DNA from: Ceratodon purpureus
Taxonomy: Eukaryota > Streptophyta > Bryopsida > Pseudoditrichales > Ditrichaceae
Length of the DNA: 64,000 bases
Assembly (NCBI GenBank): GCA_014871385.1
Contig: CM026422.1
Span: 12,376,831 to 12,440,830, forward strand
Direction: 5' to 3'
Below the pieces are notes generated by a model, which saw nothing but the letters and a program-made list of their open reading frames with translations, had not been told where the DNA came from and searched no databases. The number at the start of each line of letters is the position of its first letter. Positions within the stretch are counted from its first letter, which is position 1. The position numbers and the translations under genes were made by a program. Positions 11,998-25,800 of this stretch are shown piece by piece.

Positions 11998-12843
11998 CCC
12001 CTAATGTCGTAAGGCCTAAAAACTACCAAAAAGCCTCAAATTAGCCCTCTTTCATTGCAAGGTGGAAATTTTTAACTTGTGACAAATTTTTGAGTATGTA
12101 ACCGTAGGATCTAGTACCTAACTTGTATGCGTTTGTGTATACCAAATCTGAGATTTAAATTCCTCCCCAATCGTGAGATCGTAATGTTCAAAGTTGAAAA
12201 AAAAATTTTTATCCCTTGTTACATGTTGGGTTAAAAGTATTTTGTGAGCCAAAAAAACCAATTTGAAGAGTTTTTTTGAATTGCGTCTCTTCAATGCCTT
12301 GTTCCTAAGTGAGCTAGGATTACTTCCATATAATTTTTACCCTTAATAGGACCTATAAAACCTATAGAAATGCTTGATTTTTAGCATGGAGGTATGCTGA
12401 AATTCAAATACAAAGGCCGATCTTTGACAATAAAAAAGGCATGTGAAATAATATCGGATTGGAAATCCGAACGGTGAGATGATGCCTTAGAACCTTATTT
12501 ACACACTCAAAAAATCAAAAATTGAAAAAAAAGTAAGATTTCAAATTTTGTTGAATTTTTGAAGTTCCTGCTATCTAATTGATTTTGGGCAGATTTTGAG
12601 AAAAAATAAGCATATACTGCAGTTTGGGCAGTTTTGGGCAGTTTTCAAATAGTGTTTTCAAACTTTGACCGTGAATATCTCCTAAAGTATGAGGAATTCT
12701 GAAGCGTGAAATGACTTTTTGGAAAGGAATGGGAAAACTCCACAATCCGCAAAAAGTTTAAACTTCATGTGATCTATATTTAGTAACTGTGAGCCTGACC
12801 AAAGTCGAAACGACCCTGTTAGGGCTCTTTTGGACATTAGGGG
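11998..12843. mobile_element. TTAA-flanked miniature transposon, family A, diverged copy
   Basis: TTAA flanks at 11994-11997 and 12844-12847. The ends share CCCCTAATGTC (11 bp, inverted). The body follows family A block by block but with many substitutions, so it is older than the copies at 2.0 and 9.0 kb. It is non-coding. Confidence 0.75.
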
Positions 12844-12847
12844 TTAA

Positions 12848-13660
12848 TTGCATCTATGCATGTGGTTTGGTTGGAATGATATCTTTCTTACCAGGTCAAT
12901 TCCAAGGTTATTCTACTTATCAAGCTATTGTCCCTGTTTTCCAGCCTTGGATATATACAATAAAGGAGGACGAACATCGACAATGACAAGAGGCTATCTT
13001 ATTAATACCAAGATTATAGTAGCGTAATGTAGTTAGAGATAGTTTGTATATAGTTTTTATTATAATGATTATTGTCAGTGAAGCCCCTTTCATGACACCC
13101 GATAGGATGATAATTTAGAACAATTTTTTGTCCAAAATGTTTCGAGTACAATGACACCATGGCAATACAAAGATACTCAATTAATTCAAGTGTTCGTTAA
13201 CCATTTATGTATGAGTGTTTAGTATATATAGTATTGTTCACTATGAAGATATAGTGCAACTATACATGTATTAAAATCATTATATATATAATACTAATGT
13301 ATATTTCTTTTTCAGAGTACAATTGAGCAAATTGCAATGGAAACTTATTTCCAAAATAATAGTAGTTGAAAATAATTTGCAAATTGATAAATTTTTCTAG
13401 AGGTTTTAAATTGCCTTAAAGTTTTTTCTAATATCAAAAGTTAGTCATTCATTTCCACATCATCTCACATAAAATGATGAGCAAAAACCGCACTTGTTCA
13501 TGAGCGGTTTTGCCGAATACCGTGTTCTTGGTCTAATCTCAAAAAAAAGATTAGAATCCAAGATCAACGGTTGATTTTTTTCCAAGACTATACCATACAA
13601 GTACGGAACAGTATCGTACAAGTGGATTTTGCATAGTATTGACCTCTGAGGAGAAATAAA
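12848..13660. other. Gene-free DNA before the tandem array
   Basis: There is no coding signal. The text is AT-rich with short hairpins such as CTAATCT...AGATTAG near 13533-13556. The last bases run directly into the first 1.42-kb unit. Confidence 0.5.
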
Positions 13661-16600
13661 ATATTACACTGGACACGGTTTCCAGTGGAAGAAAACTAGC
13701 AGGATTTCTCATGTCACTTTGGGGTTAACCTCTTCAATGTTTTACTTCTTACCTATGTAATGTCACACCTCCTTCAACTTGCTAAGGTGACCACCAACCA
13801 CCGTGGTGGATCATAATCTATAATGATATAAGATGTAGTATTATTGTTTTTAAATATTAATACTAAATCATTACTTTTGATTTTACCTAAAACTGACAAG
13901 TTATGATTTTTGTGATCGAAATGGTTTCTTGTAGAAACCCATGGAAACTTTATGAGTTACTGAGGTTTCAACTTCAAATATCCACATCTAACCAATAAAA
14001 CATTACAGAAAGTGGTTAGGTGCGACATTTATTTGCTATTGTATGTGTCCAATAGTTTTGAACAAGTTATTGTCAAATTTGACTTTATATATTGAAATTT
14101 GAGAAGTACACATTACTTTTAACCAATCACACACCGACATGTATCACATTTTCCCTTGAAATAATTAGTGATGTATGAAATTGAGGGAAAAATTGGATAC
14201 TTAACATTTTGGCTTTTAAGAATCTTTAGGGGTTAAACTATATTTTTATGACACATATTACACTAGGCCAATTTATGCTAAATAGTAGGCATATACTCTT
14301 CCTCAACTACAACTATTCGATAACACCAAAAAATATTATTCATCTTCATTTGTTTTTTTTTTTTTTTTTTTTTTTTTCATTTTTATTATTATTTTTCTTT
14401 TCTTTTATGTATTTCCTTTCACTGCAAAAGGAAAAAATATACAGTCTTGTTAAGGTTATCCTAAATGTAGCCCAAACACAAGGTGAGTAGCCTCTCTTAT
14501 ATCAAAAGAGGTCATGGCACCACGGAAAGAGAAACCATGTTCCACACAAATTATAAAGAGAGCATGAGATCCAAATATTCACCAAAAGTGAGCATGACTT
14601 CACTCTGGGGTTTTAGTTTGGAGCAAGTAACATCTCAAAAAAATTAAGAATCAATTTCATGTGACATGTTTCCTAATTGAGAGACCATTTACAATCATCC
14701 CTCTTTTGTTGCCTACTTTGATTTAGTAGTTAAACTTTTGTTTATCTCAAAAACACAAGAGAAAGGATCATAGAGAGAATCAACCATTGAGAATGTGCGG
14801 AATTATGAGAATTTCTTAAATGCGGGGAATAGGCATGTTCACCTCAATTGTTGATTGTTGGGTAGTTCAACCTTCTAATCTCTTATATGAGTCATCCGTT
14901 CCGCGGTTTCAATCCCTACCTTAGGCCTACTTTATACACAATCTGGAGCTAGCCAGAGAGTGGGTCGGATTCAACGTTTTTCCAACCCCCAATTTGGCCC
15001 AAAGTTTAGATCCAAGTTGGGATTTCGGGACATGGGAAACCTTGTCTCAATTACATCATTAAGGGCCAAACATTTTAGCTCCAAAATATTACACTGGAAA
15101 CGGTTTCCAGTGGAAGAAAACTAGCAGGATTTCTCATGTCACTTTGGGGTTAACCTCTTCAATGTTTTACTTCTTACCTATGTAATGTCACACCTCCTTC
15201 AACTTGCTAAGGTGACCACCAACCACCGTGGTGGATCATAATCTATAATGATATAAGATGTAGTATTATTGTTTTTAAATATTAATACTAAATCATTACT
15301 TTTGATTTTACCTAAAACTGACAAGTTATGATTTTTGTGATCGAAATGGTTTCTTGTAGAAACCCATGGAAACTTTATGAGTTACTGAGGTTTCAACTTC
15401 AAATATCCACATCTAACCAATAAAACATTACAGAAAGTGGTTAGGTGCGACATTTATTTGCTATTGTATGTGTCCAATAGTTTTGAACAAGTTATTGTCA
15501 AATTTGACTTTATATATTGAAATTTGAGAAGTACACATTACTTTTAACCAATCACACACCGACATGTATCACATTTTCCCTTGAAATAATTAGTGATGTA
15601 TGAAATTGAGGGAAAAATTGGATACTTAACATTTTGGCTTTTAAGAATCTTTAGGGGTTAAACTATATTTTTATGACACATATTACACTAGGCCAATTTA
15701 TGCTAAATAGTAGGCATATACTCTTCCTCAACTACAACTATTCGATAACACCAAAAAATATTATTCATCTTCATTTGTTTTTTTTTTTTTTTTTTTTTCA
15801 TTTTTATTATTATTTTTCTTTTCTTTTATGTATTTCCTTTCACTGCAAAAGGAAAAAATATACAGTCTTGTTAAGGTTATCCCAAATGTAGCCCAAACAC
15901 AAGGTGAGTAGCCTCTCTTATATCAAAAGAGGTCATGGCACCACGGAAAGAGAAACCATGTTCCACACAAATTATAAAGAGAGCATGAGATCCAAATATT
16001 CACCAAAAGTGAGCATGACTTCACTCTGGGGTTTTAGTTTGGAGCAAGTAACATCTCAAAAAAATTAAGAATCAATTTCATGTGACATGTTTCCTAATTG
16101 AGAGACCATTTACAATCATCCCTCTTTTGTTGCCTACTTTGATTTAGTAGTTAAACTTTTGTTTATCTCAAAAACACAAGAGAAAGGATCATAGAGAGAA
16201 TCAACCATTGAGAATGTGCGGAATTATGAGAATTTCTTAAATGCGGGGAATAGGCATGTTCACCTCAATTGTTGATTGTTGGGTAGTTCAACCTTCTAAT
16301 CTCTTATATGAGTCATCCGTTCCGCGGTTTCAATCCCTACCTTAGGCCTACTTTATACACAATCTGGAGCTAGCCAGAGAGTGGGTCGGATTCAACGTTT
16401 TTCCAACCCCCAATTTGGCCCAAAGTTTAGATCCAAGTTGGGATTTCGGGACATGGGAAACCTTGTCTCAATTACATCATTAAGGGCCAAACATTTTAGC
16501 TCCAAAATATTACACTGGAAACGGTTTCCAGTGGAAGAAAACTAGCAGGATTTCTCATGTCACTTTGGGGTTAACCTCTTCAATGTTTTACTTCTTACCT

Positions 16601-19600
16601 ATGTAATGTCACACCTCCTTCAACTTGCTAAGGTGACCACCAACCACCGTGGTGGATCATAATCTATAATGATATAAGATGTAGTATTATTGTTTTTAAA
16701 TATTAATACTAAATCATTACTTTTGATTTTACCTAAAACTGACAAGTTATGATTTTTGTGATCGAAATGGTTTCTTGTAGAAACCCATGGAAACTTTATG
16801 AGTTACTGAGGTTTCAACTTCAAATATCCACATCTAACCAATAAAACATTACAGAAAGTGGTTAGGTGCGACATTTATTTGCTATTGTATGTGTCCAATA
16901 GTTTTGAACAAGTTATTGTCAAATTTGACTTTATATATTGAAATTTGAGAAGTACACATTACTTTTAACCAATCACACACCGACATGTATCACATTTTCC
17001 CTTGAAATAATTAGTGATGTATGAAATTGAGGGAAAAATTGGATACTTAACATTTTGGCTTTTAAGAATCTTTAGGGGTTAAACTATATTTTTATGACAC
17101 ATATTACACTAGGCCAATTTATGCTAAATAGTAGGCATATACTCTTCCTCAACTACAACTATTCGATAACACCAAAAAATATTATTCATCTTCATTTGTT
17201 TTTTTTTTTTTTTTTTTTTTCATTTTTATTATTATTTTTCTTTTCTTTTATGTATTTCCTTTCACTGCAAAAGGAAAAAATATACAGTCTTGTTAAGGTT
17301 ATCCTAAATGTAGCCCAAACACAAGGTGAGTAGCCTCTCTTATATCAAAAGAGGTCATGGCACCACGGAAAGAGAAACCATGTTCCACACAAATTATAAA
17401 GAGAGCATGAGATCCAAATATTCACCAAAAGTGAGCATGACTTCACTCTGGGGTTTTAGTTTGGAGCAAGTAACATCTCAAAAAAATTAAGAATCAATTT
17501 CATGTGACATGTTTCCTAATTGAGAGACCATTTACAATCATCCCTCTTTTGTTGCCTACTTTGATTTAGTAGTTAAACTTTTGTTTATCTCAAAAACACA
17601 AGAGAAAGGATCATAGAGAGAATCAACCATTGAGAATGTGCGGAATTATGAGAATTTCTTAAATGCGGGGAATAGGCATGTTCACCTCAATTGTTGATTG
17701 TTGGGTAGTTCAACCTTCTAATCTCTTATATGAGTCATCCGTTCCGCGGTTTCAATCCCTACCTTAGGCCTACTTTATACACAATCTGGAGCTAGCCAGA
17801 GAGTGGGTCGGATTCAACGTTTTTCCAACCCCCAATTTGGCCCAAAGTTTAGATCCAAGTTGGGATTTCGGGACATGGGAAACCTTGTCTCAATTACATC
17901 ATTAAGGGCCAAACATTTTAGCTCCAAAATATTACACTGGAAACGGTTTCCAGTGGAAGAAAACTAGCAGGATTTCTCATGTCACTTTGGGGTTAACCTC
18001 TTCAATGTTTTACTTCTTACCTATGTAATGTCACACCTCCTTCAACTTGCTAAGGTGACCACCAACCACCGTGGTGGATCATAATCTATAATGATATAAG
18101 ATGTAGTATTATTGTTTTTAAATATTAATACTAAATCATTACTTTTGATTTTACCTAAAACTGACAAGTTATGATTTTTGTGATCGAAATGGTTTCTTGT
18201 AGAAACCCATGGAAACTTTATGAGTTACTGAGGTTTCAACTTCAAATATCCACATCTAACCAATAAAACATTACAGAAAGTGGTTAGGTGCGACATTTAT
18301 TTGCTATTGTATGTGTCCAATAGTTTTGAACAAGTTATTGTCAAATTTGACTTTATATATTGAAATTTGAGAAGTACACATTACTTTTAACCAATCACAC
18401 ACCGACATGTATCACATTTTCCCTTGAAATAATTAGTGATGTATGAAATTGAGGGAAAAATTGGATACTTAACATTTTGGCTTTTAAGAATCTTTAGGGG
18501 TTAAACTATATTTTTATGACACATATTACACTAGGCCAATTTATGCTAAATAGTAGGCATATACTCTTCCTCAACTACAACTATTCGATAACACCAAAAA
18601 ATATTATTCATCTTCATTTGTTTTTTTTTTTTTTTTTTTTTTTTTTCATTTTTATTATTATTTTTCTTTTCTTTTATGTATTTCCTTTCACTGCAAAAGG
18701 AAAAAATATACAGTCTTGTTAAGGTTATCCTAAATGTAGCCCAAACACAAGGTGAGTAGCCTCTCTTATATCAAAAGAGGTCATGGCACCACGGAAAGAG
18801 AAACCATGTTCCACACAAATTATAAAGAGAGCATGAGATCCAAATATTCACCAAAAGTGAGCATGACTTCACTCTGGGGTTTTAGTTTGGAGCAAGTAAC
18901 ATCTCAAAAAAATTAAGAATCAATTTCATGTGACATGTTTCCTAATTGAGAGACCATTTACAATCATCCCTCTTTTGTTGCCTACTTTGATTTAGTAGTT
19001 AAACTTTTGTTTATCTCAAAAACACAAGAGAAAGGATCATAGAGAGAATCAACCATTGAGAATGTGCGGAATTATGAGAATTTCTTAAATGCGGGGAATA
19101 GGCATGTTCACCTCAATTGTTGATTGTTGGGTAGTTCAACCTTCTAATCTCTTATATGAGTCATCCGTTCCGCGGTTTCAATCCCTACCTTAGGCCTACT
19201 TTATACACAATCTGGAGCTAGCCAGAGAGTGGGTCGGATTCAACGTTTTTCCAACCCCCAATTTGGCCCAAAGTTTAGATCCAAGTTGGGATTTCGGGAC
19301 ATGGGAAACCTTGTCTCAATTACATCATTAAGGGCCAAACATTTTAGCTCCAAAATATTACACTGGAAACGGTTTCCAGTGGAAGAAAACTAGCAGGATT
19401 TCTCATGTCACTTTGGGGTTAACCTCTTCAATGTTTTACTTCTTACCTATGTAATGTCACACCTCCTTCAACTTGCTAAGGTGACCACCAACCACCGTGG
19501 TGGATCATAATCTATAATGATATAAGATGTAGTATTATTGTTTTTAAATATTAATACTAAATCATTACTTTTGATTTTACCTAAAACTGACAAGTTATGA

Positions 19601-20779
19601 TTTTTGTGATCGAAATGGTTTCTTGTAGAAACCCATGGAAACTTTATGAGTTACTGAGGTTTCAACTTCAAATATCCACATCTAACCAATAAAACATTAC
19701 AGAAAGTGGTTAGGTGCGACATTTATTTGCTATTGTATGTGTCCAATAGTTTTGAACAAGTTATTGTCAAATTTGACTTTATATATTGAAATTTGAGAAG
19801 TACACATTACTTTTAACCAATCACACACCGACATGTATCACATTTTCCCTTGAAATAATTAGTGATGTATGAAATTGAGGGAAAAATTGGATACTTAACA
19901 TTTTGGCTTTTAAGAATCTTTAGGGGTTAAACTATATTTTTATGACACATATTACACTAGGCCAATTTATGCTAAATAGTAGGCATATACTCTTCCTCAA
20001 CTACAACTATTCGATAACACCAAAAAATATTATTCATCTTCATTTGTTTTTTTTTTTTTTTTTTTTTTTCATTTTTATTATTATTTTTCTTTTCTTTTAT
20101 GTATTTCCTTTCACTGCAAAAGGAAAAAATATACAGTCTTGTTAAGGTTATCCCAAATGTAGCCCAAACACAAGGTGAGTAGCCTCTCTTATATCAAAAG
20201 AGGTCATGGCACCACGGAAAGAGAAACCATGTTCCACACAAATTATAAAGAGAGCATGAGATCCAAATATTCACCAAAAGTGAGCATGACTTCACTCTGG
20301 GGTTTTAGTTTGGAGCAAGTAACATCTCAAAAAAATTAAGAATCAATTTCATGTGACATGTTTCCTAATTGAGAGACCATTTACAATCATCCCTCTTTTG
20401 TTGCCTACTTTGATTTAGTAGTTAAACTTTTGTTTATCTCAAAAACACAAGAGAAAGGATCATAGAGAGAATCAACCATTGAGAATGTGCGGAATTATGA
20501 GAATTTCTTAAATGCGGGGAATAGGCATGTTCACCTCAATTGTTGATTGTTGGGTAGTTCAACCTTCTAATCTCTTATATGAGTCATCCGTTCCGCGGTT
20601 TCAATCCCTACCTTAGGCCTACTTTATACACAATCTGGAGCTAGCCAGAGAGTGGGTCGGATTCAACGTTTTTCCAACCCCCAATTTGGCCCAAAGTTTA
20701 GATCCAAGTTGGGATTTCGGGACATGGGAAACCTTGTCTCAATTACATCATTAAGGGCCAAACATTTTAGCTCCAAAAT
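13661..20779. repeat. Five tandem copies of a 1.42-kb unit
   Basis: Units start at 13661, 15086, 16507, 17929 and 19355, marked by ATATTACACTGG, giving periods of 1425, 1421, 1422 and 1426 bp. Copies are nearly identical; length differences sit in a poly-T tract (for example 14351-14377). Each unit opens with CACTGGAAAC-G-GTTTCCAGTG, a 10-bp inverted repeat (one mismatch in unit 1). Each also has two GGGGTTAA motifs, about 60 and 565 bp in, that look like right ends of TTAA-elements. A C/T site in 'GGTTATCCYAAATG' is C in copies 2 and 5 and T in 1, 3 and 4. Short open frames that recur in each unit run through poly-T and are not believable genes. Confidence 0.95.
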
Positions 20780-21563
20780 AATGCCACATAGGATAAATTA
20801 AAATTCCGGTTGGGCCCTTGTATAAAAACCTTGGGCCCAATTTGAAAGAATCGAGCAATCTGTTCATTGAAATTTGAAGAGTTTGGGCCGACCCTTAATC
20901 CGGCCCCAAGTATAAACTGGCCCTTATTCCGATCAACCCCCTGAAGGCCTCCTTGTGTAAAGCAGGAGATGGCTCCCTCCATTTCATAAGGAGAAGCTTC
21001 TTTGACATGGTTGCAAGTGTCATTTTTCTAGAAGTCACATGTTTTGAGAACATTCACATTTTGCATAAGATTGTTAAAGAAATGTAAGATTTTGCATGTA
21101 ACGATTCATGAGCTCCAACGAGTTTATGTAATCTTAACCCCTAAATATCCAAGCGACTAGAATCTGGTCGCCCAAAAAATGTCCCGAATGCTTCTTATCC
21201 TCAAAGGGTTATTCTCCTCATCTTCAACAAGTTATCTTCCTCTTCTTCAAAACGTTAACATAAGACAGAAGCAATGCTCCTCACTCTATGAAGTATTATC
21301 ATGCGTATGTAGTAAATGGCCATAACAACCTAGCATACGGCAATCTAGCCAAAATCGTATCTGATCCACAAGTACTCACGAGTCACTCGGAACAAAATCT
21401 CACGAAACAGGATTGAGAACGGAGGCTGACCACAAATGTGAGCATGGCATGTCAGTTGCATGTCACATTTCAATATTACACAGGTTAAGTGTAAGCATGA
21501 ACAAAAGAGAGCCTACTTCGCGCTATGGTAACCTACTATGGACATCACGACCTGATTGCTATT
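20780..21563. other. Flank of the 1.42-kb array; orphan TTAA-element end
   Basis: 20800-20990 resembles the 'GGGCC...CTTGTGTAAAGC' wording near 3.2-3.4 kb. At 21134-21148 TTAACCCCTAAATAT looks like a left end of a TTAA element, but no right end follows. There is no gene until the TRAPPC11 exon. Confidence 0.45.
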
Positions 21564-22317
21564 CTAACTGATGACTAGGGAACTGAGAGCCTCATCAACG
21601 GTAAAATGCCTAGTATGATCAAAACTAGTGGCAGGGAACACGAATTGGGTACTCAAGGGTGAGGGCTGAAACGCAGCAGCGTACCAAACCGACGTTAGCT
21701 TCACGCGAGGTAATTGCTGAATCCCTGAAGCCAGAGGCACCAGCTTGTACGAGAGCAGGTGAGTTCCTCTAGGAAGTATGGAGACTGTATCGCTGTGCGC
21801 ACCTGAGAAAATGAAGCTCGTTGTATCGACCACAGCAAAGGCAACCAACCTCCTGAAGGGTGTTGGTCATGTTTTGGACCTTCGTTGTCATGGTGAAAGG
21901 CTTACCAAGAACAGCATGCGGTGGGCACTCCAAAGTGACAACCAGGGGTGGGGATTCGACTACGATCTTTGGAAGTTGCACTTGGTTGTTCACTGAATCT
22001 ACTGCAATCTTTGTTGATCCGTACCTCTGCCAGAGCACCGATATTTTGCCCACTGACAAAGCATTAGATGGTACTAATGGGTGAACCCAAAAAAGTTGGG
22101 TAACTACTTCCTGCGGCGCCATAAGAATACCTCCAGCGCAATCGTCCGAAGCTTCGCTGCTCCCTTCCCCACCCGCTAGTCCCTTACGCACTAAGCATCT
22201 ACTTTTGTCTTCCTCTGCCACCCCTATTTCTAAAAGACGGAGTGGGTGAGAAGATTCATTCTTCAGTGTGACGACCAAGATGCTCGACTCCTTCAAAGCA
22301 AGCGTAGCAGCCGGTTC
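21564..22317 (-). pseudogene. TRAPPC11: TRAPPC11 last exon, inverted relative to the rest of the gene
   Basis: The minus strand encodes the C-terminal, Gryzun-type beta-rich part of TRAPPC11, a subunit of the TRAPP vesicle-tethering complex at the ER-Golgi. Landmarks are LALKESSILVVTLKN, a VESPPLVVTLECPP segment, and LLSYKLVPLASGIQQLPRVK near the end, with the stop at 21564. A splice acceptor, TGGTCAG, precedes the exon at 22318-22324. A tandem CAAC/CAAC (21842-21849) adds four bases and shifts the frame between the TNTLQE and AFAVVDTTSF stretches. The preceding exons lie at 22864-26546 on the plus strand, so this exon points away from them and cannot join them in one transcript. The family assignment is secure; loss of function is inferred. 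Confidence 0.85.
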
Positions 22318-22863
22318 CTGACCATGTGGCCGGGGTTAGTCCAGAAGTGTTGCCAGCTTTCGCTTCATCAATGTGGACCTAAATTTAGGTTTTAAATGTG
22401 GTGATCTTGATCAGGGCGGTGCTTCGAGGGCGGAACATCAAATTAGTGGTGGCAATTGTGCAGCCTTCTAGTCAAGGTTAGATCATTTTTCTCTCTGCAT
22501 TTTCGTTGTGTATTTTCGAGCTGGGACATGTATTGTGTAGAGCCAGTGGCAGTGAAGATTAGATGAGATAATGAGCAAAAGCAAGTCAACAACCACTTTG
22601 TGCAACTCTTCCTCGCGTTCAAAATGTTCACGAACGCGTGAATTCCAGGAAGTGTTTTCGAATGTACTCAAAAGCAGACACTCAAGCATTTGAAGAAGAA
22701 CTCGTCTGCCAATGGATAGGGCTTAGGGTTTGGATTCTTCACCTACATTGCTGATCTCGGAAACAATGTACTGCAATGCGTCTCGTAGCTAAGATTGGAT
22801 CCTTTCTGGTGGAGTGTGTCTTCTACGTTTTGCCGCTAACTTTCCTCATTCATGGGGCTGCAG
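22318..22863. other. Interval containing one inversion breakpoint
   Basis: This DNA lies between the minus-strand last exon and the first plus-strand exon of TRAPPC11. It should therefore contain the junction of two intron or flank pieces. About the first 200 residues expected of TRAPPC11 are not found here. A 68-codon minus-strand frame (22483-22689) has a charged stretch REHFEREEELHKVVVDLL that I cannot assign. Confidence 0.5.
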
Positions 22864-25800
22864 GGGAAGTCAATGAGGAACGTTTATCGGCTCTCAGAAA
22901 GCGTGCTGAAGTTGAGGCGAAGTACTGTATCGTGTTTATCACGCATGAACCGAGCGTTCATTAGCAAGGTGACATTTTCCATTCATTCAGCCGGTTTTGT
23001 GCAGCCCGTTCTTAAGAGCTATAGTCCTCCATACACTCTGTCTATATCAGATTCTAAGGCATGACTAAGCTCTTTGGCTTTGCAGGCTGGGAAGCATAAT
23101 GGGGGAGCTTGCCACTTTATTCCACAGAGAAGTAGGTCGGAGAGTTAAGCTACGAGTTGAGAAGAGATCATATAGCTCGTTACAGCTTAGTGTGCGATAT
23201 AACTTTAAGGCATGTTCTTCTATTATTGCACCTTGTTTTTCAAGGATCTACATGTTTCGCACACATTCTGCTATCTTTCTTTTCTTGTTTCTTCTTGATC
23301 TCGTTGAATGTGAAATGCATGTACTTTCAAATTTATAGCACATCAACTGACGAGCAACCTTTCACATTGAAAATTGTACAGATTGCAGTTTATGCTGAAT
23401 TTCGGAGACTGGGTGGCGGCGCTTAAGTTTTACGAAACAGCGTATTCACTACTTCAGGAGGTTCTCACTTGTTTCAGCTTGTCTAATTGTCACTTACAGT
23501 TTACCTGGAAGTTTCATGTCTCGCGTGATCTTGCTCCTTTCTTTGTTTAATATGGTTATGGTTTTGGAGTTCGTTGTGCATGCTGGAGGCCCGATATGGT
23601 CGAAGCGGAGAAATTTGTTTGCAAATATTTGATTGTCTAGAGTTCAGTCCACAGTCATCTTGATTAGAAGTTTGGGATTCATTTTCAGGTTATATCCAGT
23701 ACATCCATGGAACTGCAACCTGTTCAGCGGGTGGTAGAGATGAAAGCTGTTGCTGAGCAGCTACATTTTAAGATTTCAAATTTACTTCTTCATGGTGGTA
23801 GAGAGACTGAGGCAAGTACAGTTAGGTGGTTCCGAGGGCATGCATCATGGTATAAGCAAATGATAGGACCTTATGAAGGAGCCTTCCTGCACTGGGCTTG
23901 GGTTAGCAGGCAGTTTCAGGTTTTTGGTGAATTGCTTCAGAATAGGCTGGCAACAGCGTCTGTAACACCTACACCAAATTCAGCCTTGCGAGGTCAACCT
24001 GTTATATCTGAGCGCGAGTTGCAACCGGCCCATTACTATCATGTGCGTTTTGTCTGGTCCTCAACACCTGTCCTGCGTGTATTGAAAGTTTTGAATTCAA
24101 TTCGATATACAAGTAGCAGAGGCTATTTATCATTCTTTGATAGTTGTTCAGCTATGTGATCGACGTTCGAAGTGCCTGTCACACTTGTTTTGTAGATCGC
24201 AGCTATTTACATGGTTAAAAGGAGAACAGCATTTCAGGCAGCTCTAGTGGCTTCTGAGACATTGGAAGAGAGCAATGCAGTCGATGTCCTGGCGGGACCA
24301 CCAGAAGAAGTTGGGCCTCCTGTATATGTTGGGCAGGCTCCAAGATTGTTAAAGCGAAGAAATGACAATCATGCTCAAAGGTAGAGTATCTACGCTAAGC
24401 CGGGGCTTTTGTCTGCACTTTTGTATTTGTCAGGTTAAGAAGCTTGGCTCAGGACTTCGGATATTTAGAATGTGTTCACTACACATGGGTTATTGGTCAT
24501 GTATCTGCAATGAAAGTCAATGAGATTGCTGGTGGTTTTTTCTAATGCATCATGATTTGAATTATTGATGCTGACTACCGCTGACGTGGATTGGATGGCA
24601 GTCCAACAGAGGTCGAGTATATGCGGGACTTTATATTACAAGAGAAAACATTCGACCATCCAATGGCTGCCATTGCCCTTTTCAAGAAAGCTCACCAACT
24701 TTATACGTTGATGGAGGTAGGGCGGACAACTCATCTTCTGCTGAGTGACATGGGTCGAGAATATTTTTCTGCAAAGAATTATGCTACTACTATGCGTATT
24801 CTCGGCTCTGTTGTGGGAATGTACCGTCAAGAGGGTTGGGCAGTCTTGGTAGGTTCTGCGCTTACGTACTTGCGGGAATGTGCCCGCTGCTTGGGACTGG
24901 CTAAAGAATATGCTCAATACGGTTTTGAGCTTCTTGCTTTGCCTTTCTCAGTCCCACTATCCCATGGCTATGTTTCTGGTTCAGAAATCGACCCTTTTGG
25001 TCTGGTAGAAAGAATCCAAATCCAGCAGGAACTAGTCGAATTCCTCCGCGAAACTCGTAATATCGCTCCTCGCGAAGGTGCCTCAGATATGACACTATCA
25101 TCTGAACAGCCGGCGCACCGTGAGATTGACTTGCTTAGTCCTTTGCGGATGGTTTTATCAGCTTGTGTTGCGTTTTATAGCCAGACAGTGAAGTTAGGAA
25201 AAGTCACAAGACTCACTATTTCGATCCTCACACATCTTCCCATACCTGTGGTCTTTGAAGAGGTTGAGATTTTATTCAACCAACCATCTTGCAACTTCTC
25301 TACTTCAAAGAATAGCATTGTAGAAGAAGATGAGGAAGACTCCGATTCTGGTTCAAAGGCAAGCTTGAAGCTGCAACCTAGGAAATGGAAGAGGATCTCC
25401 ATCGATGTAATTGCAGGTATGATGTCCATCCTATGCTACCTCTCTCTGAGCATGTGCACTTGTCTCATTTGCAGATATGTTTCATAGAATGTCTAGTTCT
25501 ATTACAATTGAAACTATCGTCTATTTGGACTTGATGGTAGTTGCGCTATCGTAATTTATGTGTGCGTACAATGTAGAATTTCTTCATGAATTCGGGTTCT
25601 CACGCAAATTACTTCATGTGTTTAATGATTGCACAATCTACCGTATCCCTGATGAAGGATATCAGTTTTAGGTCTTTTACATTGGGTGTTTTTTTAGAGG
25701 AAAGTGGGAAACTAGAATGCTTGGCGGTAGTGGCTCATTTAGGTCCACATGCAACAATCCACTGTGAAGTGGAAAATGTGAGTACTCGGGAGGATATTCC

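Noticed and set aside
14248-20145. Open frames repeated in each 1.42-kb unit (67-80 codons, poly-F)
   Set aside because: They run through a length-variable poly-T tract, so the phenylalanine runs and the frame after the tract change from copy to copy. This is not protein-coding behaviour.
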